From positions 9,278,741-9,342,740 of the forward strand of contig CM049318.1 of NCBI GenBank assembly GCA_026874595.1: a DNA stretch of 64,000 bases, given 5' to 3'. Shown one piece after another: positions 1-13,524 of the stretch (the stretch's first letter is position 1; each line of letters begins with the position of its first letter). A program made the translations under genes and the position numbers. The notes beneath the pieces are model-generated. The model saw nothing but the letters and a program-made list of their open reading frames with translations, made no database searches and was not told where the DNA came from. Origin of the DNA: Sipunculus nudus. Taxonomy: Eukaryota > Annelida > Sipuncula > Golfingiida > Sipunculidae.

Positions 1-1513
1 CCTCATCAAAACATACATTAAAACATTCCAAAAGGTCATCTCCTAAACAATCGGAAAAGGTTAGGTAAAACTCTTTAGGCAGACCGTCGTTTCCTGGCGT
101 CTTGTTATTTTTCATCTCATTTAAGGCCTCTATTATTTCAGTTTTGGTAACAATACCTTCACATAATTTAGATTCATTTTCGTATAATTTGGGCATGTTC
201 AAATTAGAATTACATCTAAACAATCTATTTCATCAATATCTCTTTCCCTAGCATACTTTTTCTGAAAAAAAAAATTTGATTTCTTCCATGATGCGAACTG
301 GGTTTGTGATTTCATTATTAGATATAAAAAGTTTCCTTATCGTTGTTTTCTTTTTATTATGTTTCTGCAGATTAAGAAAAAATTAGAGCTACGTTCGCCC
401 TCCTCAAACCACTGTACTCTAGATCTGACTATCAGTCCTTGGGTATGTTTCTCATAATATTCTTCAACTTCTTTTCTTATATGATTATACTTTATATGGT
501 TACATGGGTTGGCTGATAATTCATTTTCCGCTTGCATAAGTTGTTGTTATAGGATACGTAATCTCCTTTTTTGATTTTTTTTGTTTATTCTTACAGTATC
601 TCTTAGTACATGTTTTTATTTTAAACTTTATATATTCCCACCATTGTTTTGCGTTAAGTCCATTTTCCTCCTCGCTTCTCACTACTTTGATATATTCTTT
701 CATTCCTTTTATATAATTCTGATCTTGTAGGAGGGAGAGATTAAATTTCCAGTGGGACGGTCCGTGTGTAAGGTTATTTATTGAACATATATCTGCGATA
801 ACAGCTGAATGATCAGTCAAGATAGCTGGAATAATTTGCACATCCTTTACAATGGTATTTAATTCAGAACTAACCAATAAGAGGTGCAATCTACGCTGTT
901 TGAAGGGATTGAACGATCGCCATGTATAGTTACGAGTAGACGGATTTCGAATTCTCCACAGGTCAATGAGATCAAAATTAGATTTTAAAGAATTCATGAA
1001 TTTAACGGATTTGATTTTTAGACTATAATTTTTTTCTCCTGCGTCGAGACTTGACAGGCACATGTTGAAATTCCCACCCCATATAATTTGTGTCTCTTGA
1101 TCTGTAACCATGTTTTGCAAATATTCACTCACGATATTGAAAAATAATATTTGTTGTTGTTCCGTGTTTGGGACATAAGTATTTACAATAATAAACAAAG
1201 AACCTTGAATATTCGCTTTTATCAAAATAAAACGTCCATGCTCATCTATTTTACTTTCAATTTCAGCAAATTCAAGATTGTTTCCAATAAGTGTTAATAC
1301 ACCCCTTGCTAGGTTAGTTCCGTGAGAAAAGAAGGTGAAACCAGACCAGTCTTTTCTCTATTCACTTTCTATGTCCTCAGTACAGTGTGCTTCCTGTAGA
1401 AATATAATACTATCCGCACCTCTTTTGTTTTGTAACCAATTATATAACTCCCGTCTTTTCTTATTATTTCTAATACCCCGCACATTTAAGGTGACAATAG
1501 AGAATTTTAGCAT
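1..1513 (-). pseudogene. LINE ORF2 fragment, broken (AP endonuclease part)
   Basis: The frame opens at an ATG at 1513 and reads as an APE-type endonuclease: an N-terminal stretch with a catalytic-Glu motif (FLQEAH), then a GGNFN motif, a RRLH motif and a TDHS motif. An in-frame TAG lies at 1358-1360. A frameshift lies in the A-rich run near 575-582, and another after the KRKQR codons near 337. The middle piece is open from 521 to 1225 and the next from 337 to 537. This is a decayed partial gene, not expressed as an intact protein. The reverse transcriptase part lies left of the window start. Confidence 0.85.
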
Positions 1514-1632
1514 AGTTCGGTTTTCTTAAAGAAAAACAAAATTGATAAATAGTGGTTTCCTTTTTTTACAGTATTTAAAACATTTTTCCCGCTTCCGTGT
1601 AATTTGTTTATTACATTCACGGATCTCATTTT
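1..1632 (-). mobile_element. L1/Tx1-like LINE, 5'-truncated copy 1 (endonuclease end of ORF2)
   Basis: This block matches 19407-21038 at a constant offset of 19406 with no indel; I found one substitution by eye (position 608 versus 20014, Cys versus Phe codon). It carries the start and endonuclease region of ORF2 on the minus strand and leaves the window at its left end. Homology to the longer copy stops at about 1632, inside the ORF1-ORF2 spacer, so ORF1 is absent here. A 5' truncation is typical of target-primed reverse transcription. All disabling lesions of the other copy that fall in this part are also present here. Confidence 0.9.
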
Positions 1633-4600
1633 GTAGATATGTAGATATGTCTTTAGGCGTATGAAACCATGCTACCTGCCAAACGTTTATAAAAAGAAAG
1701 CTAACTGGTCATTTTGGCTACATTTGAACATATGGCGAAACGCCATAATCCTTTTAAACAACACGAACATTCCTTTAATGCACTCTTTTTTTTCACATAA
1801 TGGCATATTGTGAAGGTGCCAAACCGCAACAGCGTTAGTACTTGTAACGCTACTGTGTCATCATGTCTAATAATGTCAGGTTATTGCAGAGTAATTCTCC
1901 ATTTTTTAGCTGAGACATATAAAATGTTTTATGATAAATATGATTTCATTTAGGAATCGTATTAAACCTTTTACAACCTTTGACATATTAACGTGATGCT
2001 TAATATGTCAGCCATTTGCAGGAACACCGATTTTATAAGTAACAAATGCAAACAGGTAAATATACAATATTTTCTCCGAGGTGTGTAAAAATTATAAAAA
2101 ATAAAAAATATTAACTTATTTATTAAAACATTAAAGAAAAATTACAAAACTAATTCAAAACACTGAATAATGCAGAAACCATACGCAAGCCATTCCAAAG
2201 CAAGTCACAGTATCATAGTGACAGATACAATCTTGAAGATGAACACACCGTTTATTTGAATTTCCCACTTAAATGAAAAATAACGGTCGACAAATACGAT
2301 ATTCAACTGACAGAGCAAAGTCTATCTATCGAGCTATCTATCTAGTTCGACCCCGCGCATGCGTATTCGTCTGAAAGTGCCCGCACGTCCTGAACTCTTT
2401 TAATATATTACAGCTCCTTACAGAAGAACACTTTACCACTGTGTAGTTTTACATATACCTGATTATATGTCACATTTATTTGCGTACTGATAATATAACA
2501 GCTGATATCGAATTTCAGCTTCGGGTCTCTTTAGTTCATTAAATGTCAATCACAATGGTGACTCAAACATGTGTAATAAAGTGCAACAATCAATTGGTCA
2601 CAGAACCTGGTATTTTATGGCTTGTATAACATTTAACGCCTTTAAGATAAAGAATCAGCTGTAAGTTCTATTGCGTCCCGCTGATATACATACATTTATC
2701 TATCATCAGTGTGACCCTATCCTGGACTGTTTTTACGCTTGTCTACAGCTATTTATAGATTTTAATGCAGATCCTCCTTGAGTGAATTCTATGTAGTTAC
2801 GAAATGAAACTTACTATTTTTGTCTCGAGAAAGATAGATGCTTTATTATTAAACAAATTGGAATTAATGAAAAAACATATGTTGCACTGGACAAGCCCAA
2901 TTGTTAGTCAACATGATACAGATCCGTAGAGAATGTTGTATACATGCTACGCTCAATCAAGAACATTGCCCTACTCCTACCAATTAATCACGGAACCCCT
3001 TTTTGCGTGTCATCTAATTCTCTTGATATTAATATTTTTATGTAAAACAGAAAATCAATTCCATGGCGTTGCTAAAAACATGTTGATACGCTACTAAGCA
3101 AAGGTATATAGCGTGTATTATAAGCATTCTTTAAGGACAAACACTTTGCAATACGCTGATCCCAATTTATATCGTTCTTTATGATTAATACCGATGCAGC
3201 AAATTCTTCCTAAGAATCTTATGTAGTATTTAGATTACAGATAAAGCAAACCTATTCACCATATCCAAATATTTAAAATATTCCAAATAAGCACACATGA
3301 TGTCAGTGGTATTTTATTTATTACAAGAAGAGGATGTGATTAACCTCTGATTATGCATATACTTCTGAGGATCATTCTGTGATCTCAAATGTGATAAAGT
3401 CGTTTTATTGGGAGTTATTTTTACCTATGTTCAACTACAGTAAAAAAGATTGAATACCCTTACCCGGAGGAAGGTTGGCTCAAATGTATATGTTAATTGC
3501 CACGTAAAGGAACCTGTTCACCGTTTTGGTTGACTTTAGATGTCTATACTTCAAGTATTTGCACAATATTAAATAAAAATGTTTTAAGACATGTCGTTTC
3601 TATTGCATCGCTTTGCGTTTAGTCTGGTATTACTAAAAATGTTCACACATTTGTTAATTTGTCTTCTTTTTGTCACCCATTCTGCCTTTTGCTTGTGTAA
3701 ATCCTGCTTTGGATATATTCTTTTACAACCCATTCATAACAGTTAAAGTTAAACTTGTCCATGATTTATTATCTAGTAAAATTAACACAATCTTTTAAGT
3801 TGTCAGTATCATAATAAAAAAAAACAAATATTCAGACAAACTGCTGAATATGGTTCGACGATAATAATATTTAAATATCTTGCCTGTAAATCTTTATCTC
3901 TCCAGTATTAAATAAATATAATGTGACGAATCTAGGGTATTGGATCGAGGCTCTGTATATCTTGACCAAAAATTATTCCCCGGAAATGGAAACTAATTAT
4001 GCCAGAATGGGTCTGGGCTTCAGAAGGTGAAAATTAATGCAAATGTATTTCTGAAAGATTTGATATAATATACAACCCAAAGATAGAAAAATGTGTTGGT
4101 TTTAGTAGGATGTATCAAACAAGGCTGGATAGGACATTTTTCAATCGTGTTTCCCTAGAGTGGCAGGACTTGTAAGTTGTCAGATAACGATGACGTTATC
4201 GGTGAAAAGTGTCAAATTTATTACTAGCTTAAACACTTTAATTGCAACTGTCTAGCAGTGTTAGGAACAGGATATTTCATTTTTATTATTGTTACCTTAT
4301 GGGTGTCAAACCCTGGTTGTTGAAGCATAATTGTGTGATTGTATGCATCATATAATATTATTGTTTAAATTGCAATTAACTCACACAAGAAAATTATGCA
4401 AGGGTTGATAAATATAATCAGTTTACGTCTTGTAAACTTATTTCTCAGTATGCAGAATGCTGCATATTGGACTGTAAATTTGCCAACTTTCAGAGCTTAT
4501 TATACATCAGTTGGTGCCCTTGGAGGTAAGTTGCGATATATGGAAAGAAAGATAAGCGATCATGGTATTAGTTGCGACAAATGAAATATCAATATCCATA

Positions 4601-7600
4601 GGAACACCTAAAGACAATAACAACACTTTTAAATATAGATTTGTTGGCCTGATAAAAAATCATCGAGGACAAAAGTCATTCACGAGTTCCCTAAAAATCG
4701 AAAACCACTGTTTTGGTCGCAATTTTATCTCCCAGCAGTTTATTAGATTAAATGGCGCCGTTAAGTATAACCCTGCATGATGTAAATGTTACGAGGTCAT
4801 AGACACATTCCGAGACATAAAATGAGATGATGACCAAGGTGGTTCACACAGGCTATTAAGAATGTTTAAGATAATAAAAGTGTAGTGCTGATATTCAAAA
4901 TAAGCTTTATTAAAAAAAGCAAGATATAAAGGTTACAACCATCATTATAGTCACCATCAGGAACAGAAGTGCCCACAATACTTGTGAAAATAGTATGGGA
5001 ATCTTCTTGCAGTTTTTTTTCACAGATAAATCATACTCATATTTAATAATGCAGGAATTGGATATACGTAATTACGTGAACCTGGATATACTGGGCGATA
5101 GTGCGAGACAGATATTAAATAACTTCAGAATGATATCGACTGTTCACGACGCATTACGTTTTATAATGACGTCCGTTAGATACCAAAAATATTATATGAC
5201 CAGTCGGATTCCCAGATAATGATTTGTAGATTACACATAATCCTATTTTACACGCTGGTCGGCCACATGCATTTGTACTTTTCCAGTCTCACAAGCTGAT
5301 CCATTTTTCCTGAACTGTTTGCTATAGCTTATATATAAGTAGCTATTTTTCGCTAACATTTTCCAACATGTTTGTAGATTCATTTTAAAACCTTTTTATG
5401 GAACTATATTAATGTTAATGTGGTTATAAACAAAGTATATGTGATCTTATAGTTCTATAATCATTTTAAGATAAACACATATCAAACATGTTCTAATACT
5501 TAGCTAGTATTATTAGCTTAATGGTGAAATAGATCTAAGATAAAGATGTAAGACACAGGAATATGTACTTTATTCAATCACTTTTGCCTCGCATAAGCGG
5601 CTGATGTTTGCCCAAGGAGGAAATATTTGAGGCATCCAATTAGAATCAGCTTACTGTACCTGGACTTGTGGGAAACATATGTTGTGTTTATGCTGGACGA
5701 CTCTTGAGACCCTTGAGGTATAAGGCACAGGCAACCTAGTTAAATATTGATAAAGTGAGTTTTTATCTTTGGCTAGTAAATCTTCGATATAGCCTTTTTT
5801 GTCGGTGCTTTCATGGTCGCCTTTAGAATTTCCTGGTTGTATTCGTGGTTACACAACAATCCAAAATAAATAACGGAATCATGAATCATATCACAGACAT
5901 GTATTCAGCACCTACGTATGTGAGTCCATTTTGCTGAATATCTCGCTGATTATATATGGAGACTAAAATTAGAGATCGGAATGGACATTGACAGCTTTTA
6001 TTGATCTTAAGTTGTGCAAGTAGACTAATTAATTCAGGCTGCATGGATATCAGTATAAATCCAGACAAACATGTTTTTATCCGCATAGTGGATTGACAAA
6101 ACCTATACAAGGAAAGATAATGCACCAAAAACATTTAACTGGATATCTGATTTCCGGAGTGACAACCAGATACATAGTCACATCTCCCATACCATAAGTA
6201 CCTTCTAGTGGAATATAGTCATACAAGTTGCAAAAGGTGATAGCCATAGGTCAATTTATTCCATGATGGCAATTAATAGCCACTTTGGAGGGTGAATGTC
6301 ATAATCCCGTAGATACAGTTGGCATATAATTACATATTAATTTCTAAAATTAAGTTTACATTTCAAGTGATAACACTTGGATCCGTACCATTCATTATTC
6401 CTTACAAATCACATGACAATTTTGATAGTAAATGCATTTTACATAAACAATATATAATATGGTAAAATATTAAAATATATAACCTTTAAAGATGAAAAAC
6501 GTGCATTTGATATCAGGTGAATTTTTTGACACGGGAGTGCTTGAAATATAATTATGTATACCCCTTCAAATATTATGTGTTTTAAAAAGCTAACATATGT
6601 CTAAAACGAATATTATATAACACAACAACGCATATCGCATGTAAATCCTCCTCGGGTGATCGTGACTTGTCTCGCAGATTCCTATTATGGATAGTGCTCA
6701 TTAAATACATGTTAAGAAACTAGGTGACGAGAGAAAATTAGAATGTTAAAATGCTTAAGGTTAAAGAGTTTGTAACGTTTGTTCATTTTGTTGATATTGT
6801 TTAGGCCTTTATAAAGTTTTATTGAACAAACTTTATTAGATGAATGTAGTTAGTTATGAATATCTAAATACGTTCATCTTATGGGGGATGCCATAGTACC
6901 ATAAAGATTAGATGAAGTATTTATTATTACTGAAAATACTAAAAATCATTTTAAGCCAAACCCATCTGGTCCGGTTCAATGGATACGTCTATATATTACA
7001 CAGTTTGTGATAAAACACCTTTATATCAGACTTAATACTGAAATGCAAATTTAGCATTTTTTATCATCTTTTGGAAATCCTATCCTTGTCGGGCTAAAGG
7101 AGCCAGATCGTTTCCTATAACATAGGTTAAATAAGTTTCAATATGTAGTCTTACGTCCCTGTTTGTCTGTAGTTATAATAGCCTGATGAATGGTTAACAG
7201 CCGCGGGGATAGGAAATTTGAAATGCCAAAACTAGTATTATTATAGGTGACGTCAGGGCCTTGATCTTCTGTTAAAAGAAGAACGGCGTATTTATTCATA
7301 TCACTTGGGCATACTTGTGCAGTATGCACATGAAAGGTATGATAATCGATATCTTTGCCATCAAATCTTCCTTTGTTGAAATAATGTAATATTATAGTAA
7401 GTGGAAACGCTTAGGAAACATTAATAACAGATAAGGGTGTCAAAGGTGTTGTAGGAGATGTAACGCATACCATGATAACGTGTAGGAACTATAGTGACAG
7501 GGACACCACAAAAACAAGTTATTTTATACTGCTGCACGTAGAGTGGCAACACTATATGACACAGATAACGCAGCGCCGAGGAATAATCTTGTTAAATTTT

Positions 7601-8790
7601 TACATTTTCCCCTAAATAATCTAAATCGGGCTTTCATTAAATTTTCTATAATTTGTTTCTCGAGGACTCAACTTGGATGTTTGTTTCTAGTCATGCGGTT
7701 TTTTAGTTATAACTGAAAACATTATTTGGATCAACCGATGAAATTTAAGGACTAGGGTACTAAACTTTACCAACAGTGTCAAAATAGGGCAATTGAGGTA
7801 CATGTGTAATGTCATCAATCCCTTTTAAAGATGTGTAACCTTTATTACGCAGAAGTATTCAATATTTAGTACTACTCACATATTGCAACAAGACATCCTC
7901 TGGAGACATAATTTGTCAAAACAAACCGCCGAATTTATTCAAGATTCAGATCAAGCAAGAGAACGTTCAGTTCGTTAATTGCTTGGCACATTCAATGGAA
8001 ATATGTCAAACCTAACTTAAGCGGTCCTATATTAATAAAAGGACATTACCTCACCACATTAAACATTGCACTGTTAGACATTTTACCTTTCAGTTGCCAT
8101 GCTGTACTTTATTATGGTAATAAAGTTGTTTGCATTCTGATTAACAGGTATTTCATCCATCCATCTGTTTGACCCGCTTTTGTACTAAAATAATATCAAA
8201 TATATTTATTAACAATGTATCCTATTGGAAGGTTTCGTGTACTTAATTCGAATTTCAAATTGATTATGGTCTCTAGGCAGCGATTTTGGATTTATTTAGC
8301 CCTCATTAACTTTTTTATGAGAGTATTAGTGCTTTTAAATATCACACAAGAGAGAACTATAGTCTGGAAGTTTTTTTTAGTCTTGTTTAAGTAATTATTT
8401 AAAATCATTGGAATCATCGCTATTCTCAGCGATGTTTAAAATTTAGTTTTGTAATAAACATTGTGTAAAATATACATTTAAATACTTTGAACCAACCGGG
8501 AGTAGGTTTATGTTGTAGTGATAATAAACATGCTGAAAATAATAATGCTGGCCTAAGCCGGTTTGTAGAGAAAGCGAGATAAAGATCAATTAACATATAG
8601 GAGTTAAATACATTTAGGTCCATCTTTAAATAATTAACAAAAATAATATTGGAGTTTTTGGTGTGAGTAACCGCCTCCATGTTAATGCATACTTATCTAA
8701 TTCTTCAGCTAAGTATTTATGTACAACTGCAGTGTTCTATTTCGATTTGGGACTAGGTGACAGAGCAGGACCACTCGCTTCCTGTCATTT
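1633..8790. other. gene-poor sequence, left member of a segmental duplication
   Basis: I see no convincing gene. From about 1780 to 6400 the sequence aligns in order with about 22470-26710 (listed separately), diverged by many substitutions and indels. Short open frames here (for example 4396-4584 and 4995-5219) are not preserved in the sister segment, so I do not call them genes. A degenerate CTAT run lies at about 2320-2345. From about 6400 to 8790 I see only AT-rich sequence without recognisable features. Confidence 0.6.
1779..6400 (+). repeat. segmental duplication, copy 1 (partner about 22467-26710)
   Basis: Colinear anchors include: a 'ggcatattgt' block at about 1800 and 22495; 'ttcgaccccgcg' at 2347 and 22678; 'attttatggcttg' at 2611 and 22965; 'acccggaggaaggt' at 3462 and 23650; 'ctgtatatcttgacca' at 3952 and 24056; a 'tgatgt(a/t)aatgt' block at 4779 and 24868; and a 'gttgataaagtgag' type block at 5746 and 26088. 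Spacing is about 20.5 kb. Divergence looks substantial (roughly 20% or more by eye, plus indels), so the duplication is old. Confidence 0.85.
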
Positions 8791-8794
8791 TATT

Positions 8795-8935
8795 TTATAT
8801 CCTGTCATACATGGCTGTGGGGTACAGCCTTCTTATAAGCCTGCAGAGCGCTCAATCCTAGCTGGGGCCGTTCCTTAGCAGAGATTTGAACTCACGACCT
8901 ACCGGCTATGAGGTCTTTGTTCTGCCCCTGGGTTA
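8795..8935 (-). repeat. probable tRNA-derived SINE fragment
   Basis: Read on the minus strand, the block contains a Pol III B-box-like stretch (GAGTTCAAATCTC, complement of 8882-8894) preceded by tRNA-like anticodon-arm and A-box-like sequence. It is also richer in GC than its surroundings. This is the usual look of a tRNA-related SINE head. I see no second copy in the window, so the element limits are uncertain, and a tRNA pseudogene is possible. Confidence 0.45.
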
Positions 8936-10100
8936 ATGTATAAAATAAGGTTAGCACATGCTCTGCCTCATGGTTAGGTAATACTAATAGTAATATTAAT
9001 TGATACCAAGTGCAGGGTGTGGGAATTGTAAAACTTAAAAAAATTCTACCGTGAAAAATCTCATAATCTCGGCTGAAACTCCATCCCCCAGTCTTGAGTC
9101 CTGTGTTTTACTCATAAGCCAGAGAAGCCGGTCAAACTATTATATCCGGCATATGCAAAGGAATCAAGGGTACTACATATTACCGTAATGGACTGCAAAT
9201 AACGTGTAGATTCAATACACACTACCAAATTTATGAACACCACGACCAGCGATTGGTTAGTTACACCTTCTCGTGGCAGTCACAAACATTGCAACTTTTT
9301 AAACAAAATATGTCAATATATAAAAAAATGTTTACACTTCTATAGATGATATTCTGTTATTAGTTATCATATAACACAAATTTCTGTGCAAAAGGTACAG
9401 ATAAAGCCGTCTTCCTGCCACTAAAATTAAGGATGTGTGTGTTTTCATACGGGTACCTGATTCTCCAAGGAGCTTTCCCATGTCGTGTACAACAGCACGC
9501 TTGAGTGAAATGGGTTGAGCAGGGCTTGCCCTAATAGTTATGAACTGAGCGGTCTCATCGATTCCAAATGATTGCTCTGTGTCACCATGGTTTCTACTCC
9601 TTTGAATCGAAAATACATTATGGGGCCACAAAATACCTCCAAAATTCTATGAACATTGGATGTTACCCTACTTCTGCACAACATTTCCTCAAAAGGCGTT
9701 CAAAATCTTTGTTCTAACATACCTACAGACAAACGTACAAACCAAGGGTGAAACATATTTTCATAGGTGTTGTATGATGAGTACTTGCTTCAGTTTTTGC
9801 TTTTTTTACCTATATTTAATCAGTAGATATAGTTATCAGGCTGTATCTGGACTGAGTTCAAAACCTTTATTGATCATACACATAGTGTACACAATACCCT
9901 TTAATGATATATGGCACAGGCGACACAGGTAAGCTCTGATGGTTTTTTTTGTCACCGTGTATAGTTAATGTTTACCATTACTATAGCAGTCCTAATGTGG
10001 CATGGTTTAGTCGTGGTTACATCAGACCGTAAGAATACAGTTTGGCCTGTGTACTGAATCCACATGTCGATACTAGATACCTGCTAAATTTACCACTGCG
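8936..10100. other. intergenic, no gene seen
   Basis: The short open frames here have no family resemblance I can name. From about 9820 to 10050 the sequence faintly resembles the end of the segmental-duplication block near 5640-5860 (a 'ggcacaggc' motif and an 'agtcgtggttacat' motif in the same order). Confidence 0.4.
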
Positions 10101-10693
10101 TAGTTACGATTTGCCAATTATCATCGGAAAGGACAAAGGACTCTGAAAGAACACTGACAGGTTCCATTGTGTCAGAAAAGTGAAACTGGAGGAAATCCCC
10201 GGGTGAGTGTACCGGACATCGTGTCTAAGATCATACCTGAGTGGCCTACATGCTTCTGGGCGTAACAGGTAGGTAACTAAACATCACCTGACTCGACACG
10301 CTATAAAACAAAAGAGATAACACTTTATGTCTCAGTCATGAGGAACAATCATTTATTACGTACCATGAAAGTAGCATAGTTTCCTTGACACAAAGAATAA
10401 TGAAGGACAAACGTGTTTTACGTTGTTAGTCATAACTAGTTGAAATTGTTAAAAATATTAAAATAAAAAAGGTTCAGAAACATACAAGGTATAGCTATCT
10501 TTAAAAAACAACCTTTGTCAAACTTCATCCCTGTATCCTATAGATGATATTAATCTCCATGGTTTGTATTTGCCTTAATATAAGTACATTTGGTAGACTG
10601 TGCAAATTTACATTTTTAATTTGTTCACGTTCCGTCCATAAAGTTTGTCGAAGATGATAGGAAACATCTAATACGTGCATATGTATTACAATG

Positions 10694-10744
<51 letters not shown>

Positions 10745-11700
10745 TATGTCTTAACAAGAACAATCACATGGCTGCTTTGCGGGAAGAAACACAAATATAA
10801 GCTTTGAAAATGCCCATCATTAAATTAAGAAAATATGCCTGTTAGGTAAAACAATTTTTTTCCATTAACAGCGACTACAGTATATAATGATTTTATTATA
10901 TATATATATATATATATAAAGAAGCGAGAATGCGCCTTGTCGCCATATATCTGGAGTCTTTTCAAATTATTCTTCTCCAATTTACAAATGGCGGCTCGGC
11001 TTAAGTTGAATGATAATTAACCATATGGATGATGATTATCAATAAGGAATTGTTTTTTGTTGGCATGTTCAATTTAAAATTATCATCCATGTGACTACTA
11101 TAAATATAAATGCCAAATTTAAATTATATTTTTAAGTGCATTTTTGAGTGCACTTTCCATAAACTTCCATAGAATATGTGTTGTCATTGCTCATGTGCCA
11201 ATTTGAGACGATATTTACCAAACAAATAAAACTGTAGACTATTTACGTGATACCTAAACGTATTTCTGTAGGTCTTTATTTATCATAACGGGAGCACACC
11301 CCCTCGGTGCATATACAATGCCTTACTCTCAAAGATAACACATCGGACTTAGGAACAGCTGATTGTCAGCATTTCCGTATTTGTAACATTTCGTCCAGGC
11401 AGCTGATGTAAGTGTTTTAATCTATTTTTTTTAGTTTTATGAAGGTATGCTCAGCGGTGGCACAGAGTGCAAAAACCATGGCACAGTTGCTAGGATCTAG
11501 GCGATATCTGATATCGCGCTATAGCATATGTTGATGAAAACGGAGTGCAATAGAACATAAATATTAATTATATATTCCTGCTTCCACGACTATTAAAGCT
11601 GGATTCATTTCAGTTATTCTAAGAATACTTTTTCTAGCAATTAGCTGGTATTTTAAGCGAAATATTTAAGTAGAGCTTAGATATTACTTATACGACAGAC
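10100..11700 (+). repeat. local duplication, copy 1 (partner about 12150-14690)
   Basis: Ordered matches link 10157-10290 with 12170-12290 (a 'gatagcttcca' type block and a 'catcg.gtc.aagatcata' block), about 10590-10800 with 13800-13920, and 10805-11620 with 13915-14690 (a 'ccattaacagcg' motif and a 'ttcaaattat.cttctcc' motif). About 0.8 kb at 13.0-13.8 kb has no counterpart. No coding capacity is apparent in either copy. Confidence 0.7.
10695..10748. repeat. (TA)n microsatellite
   Basis: This is an almost pure TA dinucleotide run, and a second short one lies at about 10896-10917. It explains the Tyr/Ile open frames across it, which are not genes. Confidence 0.95.
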
Positions 11701-11817
11701 AGAAATGTAATGTATGATTCGTGTTGATTAATGTGTTCCTTAATTCTTGTTTGGGGACATGGCATATATTCTTCGTTATGATTTCTTCTTATTATTTGTA
11801 CTTAACAATAGGTTTAC

Positions 11818-12131
11818 AAAGCAACATAAGAACATGTATTCAATCACCATTGTCTCTCATAAAAGGAAATACAAAAAAGACACAAGAACATGTATTTCGT
11901 TCAATCATTATGCCTCCCACAAGAGGAAATACAAAAAAAAAAGACACAAGAACATGTATTTATTCAATCACTATTGACTCTCATTAAAGGAAAAAACAAT
12001 AAAGGCACAAGGCGATGTTTTTGATTCAATAAACCATTACCTCTGATAAAAGGAAATACATAAAAGACACAAGAACATGCACTTTATTCAATCCCTATTG
12101 CCGCTCATGAAAGGAAATAAGAAAAAGACAA
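11818..12131 (+). repeat. minisatellite, about 5 units of about 62 bp
   Basis: Units share 'acaagaacatgtattt', 'ttcaatcac' and 'aaaggaaataca' in order, each about 60-65 bp long and imperfect. The same motif occurs once in each related segment, near 5555-5600 and near 25890-25930, so the array appears to have expanded only in this paralogue. The repeated peptide-like open frame across it is a by-product. Confidence 0.8.
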
Positions 12132-13394
12132 CATTAATCCCAAAAGGACAAATTAAGGATTCTGATAGGCACTGATAGCTTCCACCGTGTCTGAAGTGCG
12201 CATGTGGATGATATCTTCAGTGGGTGTAGGGCACATCGGGTCCAAGATCATATCGGGTCCTGAGTAACAAAGTGCTACGATAAAAGTAAGTTTAAAATTA
12301 AATAACTAAACATGACATGATTCCACACACTACATGAAAAACAACTCATAACTCATTCATGACTTGATACATTACTGGAAAGTTGTTTAGTTTCTGTGGC
12401 ATTCATGAAAAACGTGTCATTATACTTCTTAGCCTTAGAGAATTATTAAAATACCAATATGTGTTTCGTTTTAAGTCGAATATTTAGCTGATATTTTTTA
12501 AAATATTAAAATAAAAATGTGGAGAAGCTTACAAGGTATAGTGCTCTTTTACCAGAGCACCAATTTTTTATCAGTCTTACCTTCGTGAAACCTGCATTGC
12601 ATCATCTACACTTTTTAATATATATAGAAAAGTATTTCAGAGGTTTATCGAATATGTTTCAATATCAATTAAAAATAAGTACCGTGTTCTTGCGAATATG
12701 CATAGAGCCCAATTTATCATTAATATGTTCACAATCATAGCGTCACTAAACACAAACTTACGTCCCTCAGATAGTGAGTATATCTAACACTTGTTTATAA
12801 AAATGGTTGGATGAAGTATGATATCAACAGATTTGATAAAGTGTTTAAATCTACCAAAATCTAAATGCAAGTAATGTGTAAAATCTAATGAAGATTTCCC
12901 CATTTCCTTTAACCATTCAGTGCACATAAAATAAACGTGTTCACTTATCACTCTTGACATCGAGCAGTTACACACACATTTACAGGCCTGCATGTGGACA
13001 ACCTGGCCAGATCAAAACTACCTGATTTTGTTCTTGATGAGTTGATGAGGTATATCAGCGGAAATTGAGTGCCTCTTGTTTGGCTCTGATTATCACTGTT
13101 AAGTAATAACTCGAAACTGATAAAATAAAAAAAGGAATGACTAAATACAAAAGTATAAGTTGAAATTCCTTAAAATTATTTTTCCCTGTCCCTCCATGGC
13201 AGTACATTATAAACTTAACATCCTCTTAACGTAACTTCTCTCTCCTTTTTCATTAATAAGACTATCTTTTTCCCAGCAATTATTTTTCCTTTCTTAATAT
13301 AAACTCATTGTTTTCTTTTTTTTGCTTCAATTAATCTTAATCGTTCACAAACACACACGCACACATACTTTTTAATACACGATACTGTAGGCGA

Positions 13395-13399
<5 letters not shown>

Positions 13400-13429
<30 letters not shown>
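13400..13429. repeat. (TA)n microsatellite
   Basis: A short pure TA run in the insert-like part of the duplicated block. Confidence 0.95.
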
Positions 13430-13431
<2 letters not shown>

Positions 13432-13472
13432 AATATGATGAAAAAATATATGCAATGACGAATGATTCGAGA

Positions 13473-13475
<3 letters not shown>

Positions 13476-13520
<45 letters not shown>
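13476..13520. repeat. (GA)n microsatellite
   Basis: A near-perfect GA dinucleotide run, 47 bp after the end of the preceding TA run. Confidence 0.95.

Positions 13521-13524
<4 letters not shown>

Noticed and set aside
4396-4780. Open frames with a strong donor-like GTAAGT after them (possible exon)
   Set aside because: The homologous stretch at about 24480-24880 does not keep the frame or the donor, and I see no domain.
10525-10794. Tyr/Ile-rich open frames over TA repeats (also near 15.8, 28.6, 37.7, 38.2 and 44.6 kb)
   Set aside because: They are translations of TA microsatellites and not genes.
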